Below, piece after piece: positions 14,001 to 29,592 of a stretch of 64,000 bases of DNA. Below the pieces are notes generated by a model. That model was not told where the DNA came from and searched no databases. It was given only the letters and a program-made list of their open reading frames with translations. Made by a program: the position numbers and the translations under genes. The DNA comes from Sipunculus nudus (lineage: Eukaryota; Annelida; Sipuncula; Golfingiida; Sipunculidae): NCBI GenBank assembly GCA_026874595.1, contig CM049316.1:51469676-51533675 (forward strand), in the 5' to 3' direction. Position 1 is the first letter of the stretch. Each line of letters begins with the position of its first letter.

Positions 14001-17000
14001 AACCTAATCGGACGGGGTTTAATCAATAGCATTTTAAATGTGCTTTCCAATGATGTATAGTTAATATATGATTTTGCCGTCGAAGGGTGTTGTACCGCCC
14101 CAGTTCTTTATTCAAAACTACACCATTTTTTAAGATTTGTATTAATGTCGTAGTTTAGTGGGCGGTAGCGCAAAAACGGTGCGTTGTACACCTAATCGGA
14201 CGCGGTTTAATCAATAGCATTTTTAATGTGCTTTCCAATGATGTATAGTTTATATTTAATTTTGCCGTCGAAGGGTGTTGTACAGACCAGTTCATTATTC
14301 AAAACTACACCATTTTTTCAAGATTTATATTAAAGTCGTATTTTAGTGGGCGGTAGCGCAAAAACGGTGCGTTGTACACCTAATCGGACGGGGTTTAATC
14401 GATAGCATTTTAAATGTGCTTTCCAATTATTTATAGTTAATATATGATTTTGCCGTCGAAGGATGTTGTACAGACCAGTTCATTATTCAAAACTACACCA
14501 TTTTTCAAGATTAATATTAATGTCGTATTTTAGTGGGCGGTTGCCAAAAAACGGTGCGTTGTACACCTAATCGGACGGGGTTTAATCAATAGACTTTCAA
14601 ATGTGCTTTCCAATGATGTATAGTTTATATTTGTTTTTGCCGTCGAAGGGTGTTGTACCGCCCCAGTTCATTATTCAAAACTACATCATTTTTCAAGATT
14701 TATATCAATGTCGTATTTTAGTGGGCAGTAGTGCAAAAACGGTTCGTTGTACACCTGATCGGACGGGGTTTAATCAATAGCATTTTAAATGTGCTTTCCA
14801 ATGATGTATAGTTTATATTTGTTTTTGCCGTCGAAGGGTGTTGTACAGACCAGTTCATTATTCAAAACTACACCATTTTTCAAGATTTATATTATTGTCG
14901 TATTTTAGTGGGCGGTAGCGGAAAAACGGTTCGTTGTACACCTGATCTGACCGGGTTTAACCAATAGCATCTTAAATGTGCTTTCCAATGATGTATAGTT
15001 TATATATAATTTTGCGGTCGAAGGGTGTTGTACCGCCCCAGTTCATTATTCAAAACTACACCATTTTTCAAGATTTATATCAATGTCGTATTTTAGTGGG
15101 CAGTAGTGCAAAAACGGTGCGTTGTACACCTGATCGGACGCGGTTTAATCAATAGCATTTTAAATGTGCTTTCCAATGATGTATAGTTAATATATGATTT
15201 TGCCGTCGAAGGGTGTTGTACAGACCAGTTCATTATTCAAAACTACACCATTTTTCAAGATTAATATTAATGTCGTATTTTAGTGGGCGGTTGCGAAAAA
15301 ACGGTGCGTTGTAAACCTGATCGGACGCGGTTTAATAGATAGCATTTTAAATATGCTTTCTAATGATGTATAGTTTATATATGATTTTGCTGACGAAGGG
15401 TGTTTTACAGACCAGTTTATTATTCAAAACTTCCACTTTTCAAGATTTATATTAATGTCGTAGTTTAGGGGGCGGTAGCGCAAAAACGGTGCGTTGTACA
15501 CCTAATCGGACGGGATTTAATCAATTGCATTTTTAATGTGCTTTCCAATGATGTATAGTTTATATTTGATTTTGCCGTCGAAGGGTGTTGTACAGAACAG
15601 TTCATTATTCAAAACTACACCATTTTTTCAAGATTTATATTAAAGTCGTATTTCAGTGGGCGGTAGCGCAAAAACGGTGCGTTGTACACCTAATCGGACG
15701 GGGTTTAATCGATAGCATTTTAAATGTGCTTTCCAATGATGTATAGTTAATATATGATTTTGCCGTCGAAGGGTGTTGTACAGACCAGTTTATTATTCAA
15801 AACTACACCATTTTTCAAGATTAATATTAATGTCGTATTTTAGTGGGCGGTTGCGAAAAAACGGTGCGTTGTACACCTAATCGGACGGGGTTTAATCAAT
15901 AGAATTTCAAATGTGCTTTCCAATGATGTATAGTTTATATTTGTTTATGCCTTCGAATTGTCTTGTACAGCCCAAGTTCATTATTCAAAACTATACCATT
16001 TTTCAAGATTTATATCAATGTCGTATTTTAGTGGGCGGTAGCGCAAAAACGGTGCGTTGTACACCTAATCGGACGCGGTTTAATCGATAGCATTTTAAAT
16101 GTGCTTTCCAATGATGTATAGTTAATATATGATTTTGCCGTCGAAGGGTGTTGTACAGACCAGTTCATTATTCAAAACTACACCATTTTTTCAAGATTTA
16201 TATTAATGTCGTATTTTAGTGGGCGGTAGCGCAAAAACGGTGCGTTGTACACCTAATCGGACGCGGTTAAATCGATAGCATTTTAAATGTGCTTTCCAAT
16301 GATGTATAGTTTATATTTGATTTTGCCGTCGAAGGGTGTTGTACAGCCCCAGTGCATTATTCAAAACTACACCATTTTTCAAGATTTATGTCAATGTCGT
16401 ATTTTAGTGGGCAGTAGTGCAAAAACTGTGCGTTGTACACCTGATCGGACGCTGTTTAATCGATAGCATTTTAAATGTGCTTTCCAATCATGTATAGTTA
16501 ATATATGATTTTGCCGTCGAAGGGTGTTGTACCGCCCCAGTTCATTATTCAAAACTACACCATTTTTCAAGATTTATATCAATGTCGTATTTTAGTGGGC
16601 AGTAGTGCAAAAACGGTGCGTTGTACACCTGATCGGATGCGGTTTAATCAATAGCATTTTAAATGTGCTTTCCAACGATGTATAGTTTATATATGAATTT
16701 GCCGTCGAAGGGTGTTGTACAGACCAGTTCATTATTCAAAACTACACCGTATTTCAAGATTTATATTAAAGTCGTATTTTAGTGGGCGGTAGCGCAAAAA
16801 CGGTTCGTTGTAAACCTAATCGGACGGGGTTTAATCAATAGCATTTTAAATGTGCTTTCCAATGATGTATAGTTAATATATGATTTTGCCGTCGAAGGGT
16901 GTTGTACCGCCCCAGTTCTTTATTCAAAACTACACCATTTTTCAAGATTTGTATTAATGTCGTAGTTTAGTGGGCGGTAGCGCAAAAACGGTGCGTTGTA

Positions 17001-17199
17001 CACCTGATCGGACGCGGTTTAATCAATAGCATTTTTAATGTGCTTTCCAATGATGTATAGTTTATATTTAATTTTGCCGTCGAAGGGTGTTGTACAGACC
17101 AGTTCATTATTCAAAACTACACCATTTTTTCAAGATTTATATTAAAGTCGTATTTTAGTGGGCGGTAGCGCAAAAACGGTGCGTTGTACACCTAATCGG

Positions 17200-20100
17200 A
17201 CGGGGTTTAATCGATAGCATTTTAAATGTGCTTTCCAATTATTTATAGTTAATATATGATTTTGCCGTCGAAGGATGTTGTACAGACCAGTTCATTATTC
17301 AAAACTACACCATTTTTCAAGATTAATATTAATGTCGTATTTTAGTGGGCGGTTGCCAAAAAACGGTGCGTTGTACACCTAATCGGACGGGGTTTAATCA
17401 ATAGACTTTCAAATGTGCTTTCCAATGATGTATAGTTTATATTTATTTATGCCGTCGAAGGGTGTTGTACAGCCCCAGTTTATTATTCAAAACTATACCA
17501 TTTTTCAAGATTTATATTAATGTCGTATTTTAGTGGGCGGTAGCGCAAAAACGGTGCGTTGTACACCTGATCGGACGCTGTTTAATCGATAGCATTTAAA
17601 ATGTGCTTTCCAATGATGTATAGTTAATATATGATTTTGCCGTCGAAGGGTGTTGTACAGACCAGTTCATTATTCAAAACTACACCATTTTTCAAGATTT
17701 ATATCAATGTCGTATTTTAGTGGGCGGTAGCGCAAAAACGGTGCATTGTACACCTGATCGGACGCGGTTTAATCAATAGCATTTTAAATGTGCTTTCCAA
17801 TGATGTATAGTTTATATATGATTTTGCCGTCGAAGGGTGTTGTACCGCCCCAGTTCATTATTCAAAACTACACCATTTTTCAAGATTTATATCAATGTCG
17901 TATTTTAGTGGGCGGTAGCGCAAAAACGGTGCATTGTACACCTGATCGGACGCGGTTTAATCAATAGCATTTTAAATGTGCTTTCCAATGATGTATAGTT
18001 TATATTTGTTTTTGCCGTCGAAGGGTGTTGTACAGACCAGTTCATTATTCAAAACTACACCATTTTTCAAGATTTATATTATTGTCGTATTTTAGTGGGC
18101 GGTAGCGGAAAAACGGTTCGTTGTACACCTGATCTGACCGGGTTTAACCAATAGCATCTTAAATGTGCTTTCCAATGATGTATAGTTTATATATAATTTT
18201 GCGGTCGAAGGGTGTTGTACCGCCCCAGTTCATTATTCAAAACGACACCATATTTCAAGATTTATATCAATGTCGTATTTTAGTGGGCAGTAGTGCAAAA
18301 ACGGTGCGTTGTACACCTGATCGGACGCGGTTTAATCAATAGCATTTTAAATGTGCTTTCCAATGATGTATAGTTAATATATGATTTTGCCGTCGAAGGG
18401 TGTTGTACAGACCAGTTCATTATTCAAAACTACACCATTTTTCAAGATTTATATGAATGTCGTATTTTAGTGGGCGGTTGCGAAAAGACGGTGCGATGTA
18501 AACCTGATCGGGCGCGGTTTAATAGATAGCATTTTAAATATGCTTTCTAATGATGTATAGTTTATATATGATATTGCCGACAAAGGGTGTTTTACAGACC
18601 AGTTTATTATTCAAAACTTCCACTTTTCAAGATTTATATTAATGTCGTAGTTTAGGGGGCGGTAGCGCAAAAACGGTGCGTTGTACACCTAATCGGACGG
18701 GGTTTAATCAATTGCATTTTTAATGTGCTTTCCAATGATGTATAGTTTATATTTGATTTTGCCGTCGAAGGGTGTTGTACAGACCAGTTCATTATTCAAA
18801 ACTACACCATTTTTTCAAGATTTATATTAAAGTCGTATTTTAGTGGGCGGTAGCGCAAAAACGGTGCGTTGTACACCTGATCGGACGGGGTTTAATCGAT
18901 AGCATTTTAAATGTGCTTTCCAATGATGTATAGTTAATATATGATTTTGCCGTCGAAGGGTGTTGTACAGACCAGTTCATTATTCAAAACTACACCATTT
19001 TTCAAGATTAATATTAATGTCGTATTTTAGTGGGCGGTTGCGAAAAAACGGTGCGTTGTACACCTAATCGGACGGGGTTTAATCAATAGAATTTCAAATG
19101 TGCTTTCCAATGATGTATAGTTTATATTTGTTTATGCCGTCGAATTGTCTTGTACAGCCCAAGTTCATTATTCAAAACTATACCATTTTTCAAGATTTAT
19201 ATCAATGTCGTATTTTAGTGGGCGGTAGCGCAAAAACGGTGCGTTGTACACCTAATCGGACGCGGTTTAATCGATAGCATTTTAAATGTGCTTTCCAATG
19301 ATGTATAGTTAATATATGATTTTGCCGTCGAAGGGTGTTGTACAGACCAGTTCATTATTCAAAACTACACCATTTTTTCAAGATTTATATTAATGTCGTA
19401 TTTTAGTGGGCGGTAGCGCAAAAACGGTGCGTTGTACACCTAATCGGACGCGGTTAAATCGATAGCATTTTAAATGTGCTTTCCAATGATGTATAGTTTA
19501 TATTTGATTTTGCCGTCGAAGGGTGTTGTACAGCCCCAGTTCATTATTCAAAACTACACCATTTTTCAAGATTTATGTCAATGTCGTATTTTAGTGGGCA
19601 GTAGTGCAAAAACTGTGCGTTGAACACCTGATCGGACGCTGTTTAATCGATAGCATTTTAAATGTGCTTTCCAATCATGTATAGTTAATATATGATTTTG
19701 CCGTCGAAGGGTGTTGTACCGCCCCAGTTCATTATTCAAAACTACACCATTTTTCAAGATTTATATCAATGTCGTATTTTAGTGGGCAGTAGTGCAAAAA
19801 CGGTGCGTTGTACACCTGATCGGATGCGGTTTAATCAATAGCATTTTAAATGTGCTTTCCAACGATGTATAGTTTATATATGAATTTGCCGCCGAAGGGT
19901 GTTGTACAGACCAGTTCATTATTCAAAACTACACCGTATTTCAAGATTTATATTAAAGTCGTATTTTAGTGGGCGGTAGCGCAAAAACGGTTCGTTGTAA
20001 ACCTAATCGGACGGGGTTTAATCAATAGCATTTTAAATGTGCTTTCCAATTATTTATAGTTAATATATGATTTTGCCGTCGAAGGATGTTGTACAGACCA

Positions 20101-22821
20101 GTTCATTATTCAAAACTACACCATTTTTCAAGATTAATATTAATGTCGTATTTTAGTGGGCGGTTGCCAAAAAACGGTGCGTTGTACACCTAATCGGACG
20201 GGGTTTAATCAATAGACTTTCAAATGTGCTTTCCAATGATGTATAGTTTATATTTATTTATGCCGTCGAAGGGTGTTGTACAGCCCCAGTTTATTATTCA
20301 AAACTATACCATTTTTCAAGATTTATATTAATGTCGTATTTTAGTGGGCGGTAGCGCAAAAACGGTGCGTTGTACACCTGATCGGACGCTGTTTAATCGA
20401 TAGCATTTAAAATGTGCTTTCCAATGATGTATAGTTAATATATGATTTTGCCGTCGAAGGGTGTTGTACAGACCAGTTCATTATTCAAAACTACACCATT
20501 TTTCAAGATTTATATCAATGTCGTATTTTAGTGGGCGGTAGCGCAAAAACGGTGCATTGTACACCTGATCGGACGCGGTTTAATCAATAGCATTTTAAAT
20601 GTGCTTTCCAATGATGTATAGTTTATATATGATTTTGCCGTCGAAGGGTGTTGTACCGCCCCAGTTCATTATTCAAAACTACACCATTTTTCAAGATTTA
20701 TATCAATGTCGTATTTTAGTGGGCGGTAGCGCAAAAACGGTGCATTGTACACCTGATCGGACGCGGTTTAATCAATAGCATTTTAAATGTGCTTTCCAAT
20801 GATGTATAGTTTATATTTGTTTTTGCCGTCGAAGGGTGTTGTACAGACCAGTTCATTATTCAAAACTACACCATTTTTCAAGATTTATATTATTGTCGTA
20901 TTTTAGTGGGCGGTAGCGGAAAAACGGTTCGTTGTACACCTGATCTGACCGGGTTTAACCAATAGCATCTTAAATGTGCTTTCCAATGATGTATAGTTTA
21001 TATATAATTTTGCGGTCGAAGGGTGTTGTACCGCCCCAGTTCATTATTCAAAACGACACCATATTTCAAGATTTATATCAATGTCGTATTTTAGTGGGCA
21101 GTAGTGCAAAAACGGTGCGTTGTACACCTGATCGGACGCGGTTTAATCAATAGCATTTTAAATGTGCTTTCCAATGATGTATAGTTAATATATGATTTTG
21201 CCGTCGAAGGGTGTTGTACAGACCAGTTCATTATTCAAAACTACACCATTTTTCAAGATTTATATGAATGTCGTATTTTAGTGGGCGGTTGCGAAAAGAC
21301 GGTGCGATGTAAACCTGATCGGGCGCGGTTTAATAGATAGCATTTTAAATATGCTTTCTAATGATGTATAGTTTATATATGATATTGCCGACAAAGGGTG
21401 TTTTACAGACCAGTTTATTATTCAAAACTTCCACTTTTCAAGATTTATATTAATGTCGTAGTTTAGGGGGCGGTAGCGCAAAAACGGTGCGTTGTACACC
21501 TAATCGGACGGGGTTTAATCAATTGCATTTTTAATGTGCTTTCCAATGATGTATAGTTTATATTTGATTTTGCCGTCGAAGGGTGTTGTACAGACCAGTT
21601 CATTATTCAAAACTACACCATTTTTTCAAGATTTATATTAAAGTCGTATTTTAGTGGGCGGTAGCGCAAAAACGGTGCGTTGTACACCTGATCGGACGGG
21701 GTTTAATCGATAGCATTTTAAATGTGCTTTCCAATGATGTATAGTTAATATATGATTTTGCCGTCGAAGGGTGTTGTACAGACCAGTTCATTATTCAAAA
21801 CTACACCATTTTTCAAGATTAATATTAATGTCGTATTTTAGTGGGCGGTTGCGAAAAAACGGTGCGTTGTACACCTAATCGGACGGGGTTTAATCAATAG
21901 AATTTCAAATGTGCTTTCCAATGATGTATAGTTTATATTTGTTTATGCCGTCGAATTGTCTTGTACAGCCCAAGTTCATTATTCAAAACTATACCATTTT
22001 TCAAGATTTATATCAATGTCGTATTTTAGTGGGCGGTAGCGCAAAAACGGTGCGTTGTACACCTAATCGGACGCGGTTTAATCGATAGCATTTTAAATGT
22101 GCTTTCCAATGATGTATAGTTAATATATGATTTTGCCGTCGAAGGGTGTTGTACAGACCAGTTCATTATTCAAAACTACACCATTTTTTCAAGATTTATA
22201 TTAATGTCGTATTTTAGTGGGCGGTAGCGCAAAAACGGTGCGTTGTACACCTAATCGGACGCGGTTAAATCGATAGCATTTTAAATGTGCTTTCCAATGA
22301 TGTATAGTTTATATTTGATTTTGCCGTCGAAGGGTGTTGTACAGCCCCAGTTCATTATTCAAAACTACACCATTTTTCAAGATTTATGTCAATGTCGTAT
22401 TTTAGTGGGCAGTAGTGCAAAAACTGTGCGTTGTACACCTGATCGGACGCTGTTTAATCGATAGCATTTTAAATGTGCTTTCCAATCATGTATAGTTAAT
22501 ATATGATTTTGCCGTCGAAGGGTGTTGTACCGCCCCAGTTCATTATTCAAAACTACACCATTTTTCAAGATTTATATCAATGTCGTATTTTAGTGGGCAG
22601 TAGTGCAAAAACGGTGCGTTGTACACCTGATCGGATGCGGTTTAATCAATAGCATTTTAAATGTGCTTTCCAACGATGTATAGTTTATATATGAATTTGC
22701 CGTCGAAGGGTGTTGTACAGACCAGTTCATTATTCAAAACTACACCGTATTTCAAGATTTATATTAAAGTCGTATTTTAGTGGGCGGTAGCGCAAAAACG
22801 GTTCGTTGTAAACCTAATCGG
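17200..22821. repeat. 15-monomer higher-order repeat, two tandem copies (2811 bp)
   Basis: Diagnostic variants recur 2811 bp apart: GAAAAGACGGTGCGATG at 18482 and 21293, and GCCAAAAAACGG at 17355 and 20166. The junction lies near 20,010, where a monomer with TTCGTTGTAAACC runs into one with CCAATTATTTATAG, as expected of an unequal crossover between different monomer types. 2811 bp is 15 monomers. Confidence 0.88.
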
Positions 22822-25800
22822 ACGGGGTTTAATCAATAGCATTTTAAATGTGCTTTCCAATGATGTATAGTTAATATATGATTTTGCCGTCGAAGGGTGT
22901 TGTACCGCCCCAGTTCTTTATTCAAAACTACACCATTTTTCAAGATTTGTATTAATGTCGTAGTTTAGTGGGCGGTAGCGCAAAAACGGTGCGTTGTACA
23001 CCTGATCGGACGGGGTTTAATCAATAGCATTTTTAATGTGCTTTCCAATGATGTATAGTTTATATTTAATTTTGCCGTCGAAGGGTGTTGTACAGACCAG
23101 TTCATTATTCAAAACTACACCATTTTTTCAAGATTTATATTAAAGTCGTATTTTAGTGGGCGGTAGCGCAAAAACGGTGCGTTGTACACCTAATCGGACG
23201 GGGTTTAATCGATAGCATTTTAAATGTGCTTTCCAATTATTTATAGTTAATATATGATTTTGCCGTCGAAGGATGTTGTACAGACCAGTTCATTATTCAA
23301 AACTACACCATTTTTCAAGATTAATATTAATGTCGTATTTTAGTGGGCGGTTGCCAAAAAACGGTGCGTTGTACACCTAATCGGACGGGGTTTAATCAAT
23401 AGACTTTCAAATGTGCTTTCCAATGATGTATAGTTTATATTTATTTATGCCGTCGAAGGGTGTTGTACAGCCCCAGTTTATTATTCAAAACTATACCATT
23501 TTTCAAGATTTATATTAATGTCGTATTTTAGTGGGCGGTAGCGCAAAAACGGTGCGTTGTACACCTAATCGGAAGCTGTTTAATCGATAGCATTTAAAAT
23601 GTGCTTTCCAATGATGTATAGTTAATATATGATTTTGCCGTCGAAGGGTGTTGTACAGACCAGTTCATTATTCAAAACTACACCATTTTTCAAGATTTAT
23701 ATCAATGTCGTATTTTAGTGGGCGGTAGCGCAAAAACGGTGCATTGTACACCTGATCGGACGCGGTTTAATCAATAGCATTTTAAATGTGCTTTCCAATG
23801 ATGTATAGTTTATATATGATTTTGCCGTCGAAGGGTGTTGTACCGCCCCAGTTCATTATTCAAAACTACACCATTTTTCAAGATTTATATCAATGTCGTA
23901 TTTTAGTGGGCGGTAGCGCAAAAACGGTGCATTGTACACCTGATCGGACGCGGTTTAATCAATAGCATTTTAAATGTGCTTTCGAATGATGTATAGTTTA
24001 TATTTGTTTTTGCCGTCGAAGGGTGTTGTACAGACCAGTTCATTATTCAAAACTACACCATTTTTCAAGATTTATATTATTGTCGTATTTTAGTGGGCGG
24101 TAGCGGAAAAACGGTTCGTTGTACACCTGATCTGACCGGGTTTAACCAATAGCATCTTAAATGTGCTTTCCAATGATGTATAGTTTATATATAATTTTGC
24201 GGTCGAAGGGTGTTGTACCGCCCCAGTTCATTATTCAAAACGACACCATATTTCAAGATTTATATCAATGTCGTATTTTAGTGGGCAGTAGTGCAAAAAC
24301 GGTGCGTTGTACACCTGATCGGACGCGGTTTAATCAATAGCATTTTAAATGTGCTTTCCAATGATGTATAGTTAATATATGATTTTGCCGTCGAAGGGTG
24401 TTGTACAGACCAGTTCATTATTCAAAACTACACCATTTTTCAAGATTTATATGAATGTCGTATTTTAGTGGGCGGTTGCGAAAAGACGGTGCGATGTAAA
24501 CCTGATCGGGCGCGGTTTAATAGATAGCATTTTAAATGTGCTTTCCAATGATGTATAGTTTATATTTGATTTTGCCGTCGAAGGGTGTTGTACAGCCCCA
24601 GTTCATTATTCAAAACTACACCATTTTTCAAGATTTATGTCAATGTCGTATTTTAGTGGGCAGTAGTGCAAAAACTGTGCGTTGAACACCTGATCGGACG
24701 CTGTTTAATCGATAGCATTTTAAATGTGCTTTCCAATCATGTATAGTTAATATATGATTTTGCCGTCGAAGGGTGTTGTACCGCCCCAGTTCATTATTCA
24801 AAACTACACCATTTTTCAAGATTTATATCAATGTCGTATTTTAGTGGGCAGTAGTGCAAAAACGGTGCGTTGTACACCTGATCGGATGCGGTTTAATCAA
24901 TAGCATTTTAAATGTGCTTTCCAACGATGTATAGTTTATATATGAATTTGCCGCCGAAGGGTGTTGTACAGACCAGTTCATTATTCAAAACTACACCGTA
25001 TTTCAAGATTTATATTAAAGTCGTATTTTAGTGGGCGGTAGCGCAAAAACGGTTCGTTGTAAACCTAATCGGACGGGGTTTAATCAATAGCATTTTAAAT
25101 GTGCTTTCCAATTATTTATAGTTAATATATGATTTTGCCGTCGAAGGATGTTGTACAGACCAGTTCATTATTCAAAACTACACCATTTTTCAAGATTAAT
25201 ATTAATGTCGTATTTTAGTGGGCGGTTGCCAAAAAACGGTGCGTTGTACACCTAATCGGACGGGGTTTAATCAATAGACTTTCAAATGTGCTTTCCAATG
25301 ATGTATAGTTTATATTTATTTATGCCGTCGAAGGGTGTTGTACAGCCCCAGTTTATTATTCAAAACTATACCATTTTTCAAGATTTATATTAATGTCGTA
25401 TTTTAGTGGGCGGTAGCGCAAAAACGGTGCGTTGTACACCTGATCGGACGCTGTTTAATCGATAGCATTTAAAATGTGCTTTCCAATGATGTATAGTTAA
25501 TATATGATTTTGCCGTCGAAGGGTGTTGTACAGACCAGTTCATTATTCAAAACTACACCATTTTTCAAGATTTATATCAATGTCGTATTTTAGTGGGCGG
25601 TAGCGCAAAAACGGTGCATTGTACACCTGATCGGACGCGGTTTAATCAATAGCATTTTAAATGTGCTTTCCAATGATGTATAGTTTATATATGATTTTGC
25701 CGTCGAAGGGTGTTGTACCGCCCCAGTTCATTATTCAAAACTACACCATTTTTCAAGATTTATATCAATGTCGTATTTTAGTGGGCGGTAGCGCAAAAAC

Positions 25801-28800
25801 GGTGCATTGTACACCTGATCGGACGCGGTTTAATCAATAGCATTTTAAATGTGCTTTCCAATGATGTATAGTTTATATTTGTTTTTGCCGTCGAAGGGTG
25901 TTGTACAGACCAGTTCATTATTCAAAACTACACCATTTTTCAAGATTTATATTATTGTCGTATTTTAGTGGGCGGTAGCGGAAAAACGGTTCGTTGTACA
26001 CCTGATCTGACCGGGTTTAACCAATAGCATCTTAAATGTGCTTTCCAATGATGTATAGTTTATATATAATTTTGCGGTCGAAGGGTGTTGTACCGCCCCA
26101 GTTCATTATTCAAAACGACACCATATTTCAAGATTTATATCAATGTCGTATTTTAGTGGGCAGTAGTGCAAAAACGGTGCGTTGTACACCTGATCGGACG
26201 CGGTTTAATCAATAGCATTTTAAATGTGCTTTCCAATGATGTATAGTTAATATATGATTTTGCCGTCGAAGGGTGTTGTACAGACCAGTTCATTATTCAA
26301 AACTACACCATTTTTCAAGATTTATATGAATGTCGTATTTTAGTGGGCGGTTGCGAAAAGACGGTGCGATGTAAACCTGATCGGGCGCGGTTTAATAGAT
26401 AGCATTTTAAATATGCTTTCTAATGATGTATAGTTTATATATGATATTGCCGACAAAGGGTGTTTTACAGACCAGTTTATTATTCAAAACTTCCACTTTT
26501 CAAGATTTATATTAATGTCGTAGTTTAGGGGGCGGTAGCGCAAAAACGGTGCGTTGTACACCTAATCGGACGGGGTTTAATCAATTGCATTTTTAATGTG
26601 CTTTCCAATGATGTATAGTTTATATTTGATTTTGCCGTCGAAGGGTGTTGTACAGACCAGTTCATTATTCAAAACTACACCATTTTTTCAAGATTTATAT
26701 TAAAGTCGTATTTTAGTGGGCGGTAGCGCAAAAACGGTGCGTTGTACACCTGATCGGACGGGGTTTAATCGATAGCATTTTAAATGTGCTTTCCAATGAT
26801 GTATAGTTAATATATGATTTTGCCGTCGAAGGGTGTTGTACAGACCAGTTCATTATTCAAAACTACACCATTTTTCAAGATTAATATTAATGTCGTATTT
26901 TAGTGGGCGGTTGCGAAAAAACGGTGCGTTGTACACCTAATCGGACGGGGTTTAATCAATAGAATTTCAAATGTGCTTTCCAATGATGTATAGTTTATAT
27001 TTGTTTATGCCGTCGAATTGTCTTGTACAGCCCAAGTTCATTATTCAAAACTATACCATTTTTCAAGATTTATATCAATGTCGTATTTTAGTGGGCGGTA
27101 GCGCAAAAACGGTGCGTTGTACACCTAATCGGACGCGGTTTAATCGATAGCATTTTAAATGTGCTTTCCAATGATGTATAGTTAATATATGATTTTGCCG
27201 TCGAAGGGTGTTGTACAGACCAGTTCATTATTCAAAACTACACCATTTTTTCAAGATTTATATTAATGTCGTATTTTAGTGGGCGGTAGCGCAAAAACGG
27301 TGCGTTGTACACCTAATCGGACGCGGTTAAATCGATAGCATTTTAAATGTGCTTTCCAATGATGTATAGTTTATATTTGATTTTGCCGTCGAAGGGTGTT
27401 GTACAGCCCCAGTTCATTATTCAAAACTACACCATTTTTCAAGATTTATGTCAATGTCGTATTTTAGTGGGCAGTAGTGCAAAAACTGTGCGTTGTACAC
27501 CTGATCGGACGCTGTTTAATCGATAGCATTTTAAATGTGCTTTCCAATCATGTATAGTTAATATATGATTTTGCCGTCGAAGGGTGTTGTACCGCCCCAG
27601 TTCATTATTCAAAACTACACCATTTTTCAAGATTTATATCAATGTCGTATTTTAGTGGGCAGTAGTGCAAAAACGGTGCGTTGTACACCTGATCGGATGC
27701 GGTTTAATCAATAGCATTTTAAATGTGCTTTCCAACGATGTATAGTTTATATATGAATTTGCCGTCGAAGGGTGTTGTACAGACCAGTTCATTATTCAAA
27801 ACTACACCGTATTTCAAGATTTATATTAAAGTCGTATTTTAGTGGGCGGTAGCGCAAAAACGGTTCGTTGTAAACCTAATCGGACGGGGTTTAATCAATA
27901 GCATTTTAAATGTGCTTTCCAATGATGTATAGTTAATATATGATTTTGCCGTCGAAGGGTGTTGTACCGCCCCAGTTCTTTATTCAAAACTACACCATTT
28001 TTCAAGATTTGTATTAATGTCGTAGTTTAGTGGGCGGTAGCGCAAAAACGGTGCGTTGTACACCTGATCGGACGGGGTTTAATCAATAGCATTTTTAATG
28101 TGCTTTCCAATGATGTATAGTTTATATTTAATTTTGCCGTCGAAGGGTGTTGTACAGACCAGTTCATTATTCAAAACTACACCATTTTTTCAAGATTTAT
28201 ATTAAAGTCGTATTTTAGTGGGCGGTAGCGCAAAAACGGTGCGTTGTACACCTAATCGGACGGGGTTTAATCGATAGCATTTTAAATGTGCTTTCCAATT
28301 ATTTATAGTTAATATATGATTTTGCCGTCGAAGGATGTTGTACAGACCAGTTCATTATTCAAAACTACACCATTTTTCAAGATTAATATTAATGTCGTAT
28401 TTTAGTGGGCGGTTGCCAAAAAACGGTGCGTTGTACACCTAATCGGACGGGGTTTAATCAATAGACTTTCAAATGTGCTTTCCAATGATGTATAGTTTAT
28501 ATTTATTTATGCCGTCGAAGGGTGTTGTACAGCCCCAGTTTATTATTCAAAACTATACCATTTTTCAAGATTTATATTAATGTCGTATTTTAGTGGGCGG
28601 TAGCGCAAAAACGGTGCGTTGTACACCTAATCGGAAGCTGTTTAATCGATAGCATTTAAAATGTGCTTTCCAATGATGTATAGTTAATATATGATTTTGC
28701 CGTCGAAGGGTGTTGTACAGACCAGTTCATTATTCAAAACTACACCATTTTTCAAGATTTATATCAATGTCGTATTTTAGTGGGCGGTAGCGCAAAAACG

Positions 28801-29592
28801 GTGCATTGTACACCTGATCGGACGCGGTTTAATCAATAGCATTTTAAATGTGCTTTCCAATGATGTATAGTTTATATATGATTTTGCCGTCGAAGGGTGT
28901 TGTACCGCCCCAGTTCATTATTCAAAACTACACCATTTTTCAAGATTTATATCAATGTCGTATTTTAGTGGGCGGTAGCGCAAAAACGGTGCATTGTACA
29001 CCTGATCGGACGCGGTTTAATCAATAGCATTTTAAATGTGCTTTCGAATGATGTATAGTTTATATTTGTTTTTGCCGTCGAAGGGTGTTGTACAGACCAG
29101 TTCATTATTCAAAACTACACCATTTTTCAAGATTTATATTATTGTCGTATTTTAGTGGGCGGTAGCGGAAAAACGGTTCGTTGTACACCTGATCTGACCG
29201 GGTTTAACCAATAGCATCTTAAATGTGCTTTCCAATGATGTATAGTTTATATATAATTTTGCGGTCGAAGGGTGTTGTACCGCCCCAGTTCATTATTCAA
29301 AACGACACCATATTTCAAGATTTATATCAATGTCGTATTTTAGTGGGCAGTAGTGCAAAAACGGTGCGTTGTACACCTGATCGGACGCGGTTTAATCAAT
29401 AGCATTTTAAATGTGCTTTCCAATGATGTATAGTTAATATATGATTTTGCCGTCGAAGGGTGTTGTACAGACCAGTTCATTATTCAAAACTACACCATTT
29501 TTCAAGATTTATATGAATGTCGTATTTTAGTGGGCGGTTGCGAAAAGACGGTGCGATGTAAACCTGATCGGGCGCGGTTTAATAGATAGCAT
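19468..29592. repeat. 27-monomer super-repeat, two tandem copies (5062 bp)
   Basis: Rare variants recur exactly 5062 bp apart: TGAACACC at 19621 and 24683, GCCGCCGAAG at 19888 and 24950, GGAAGCTG at 23571 and 28633, and TTCGAATG at 23981 and 29043. The copy junction is near 24,530, where a GGGCGCGGTTTAATAGATAG monomer switches to the monomer type found near 19,470. This block contains part of the 2811-bp duplication, so the duplications are nested. The internal spacing of one marker is 3187 then 1875 bp (17 plus 10 monomers). I saw almost no differences between the copies. Confidence 0.9.
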
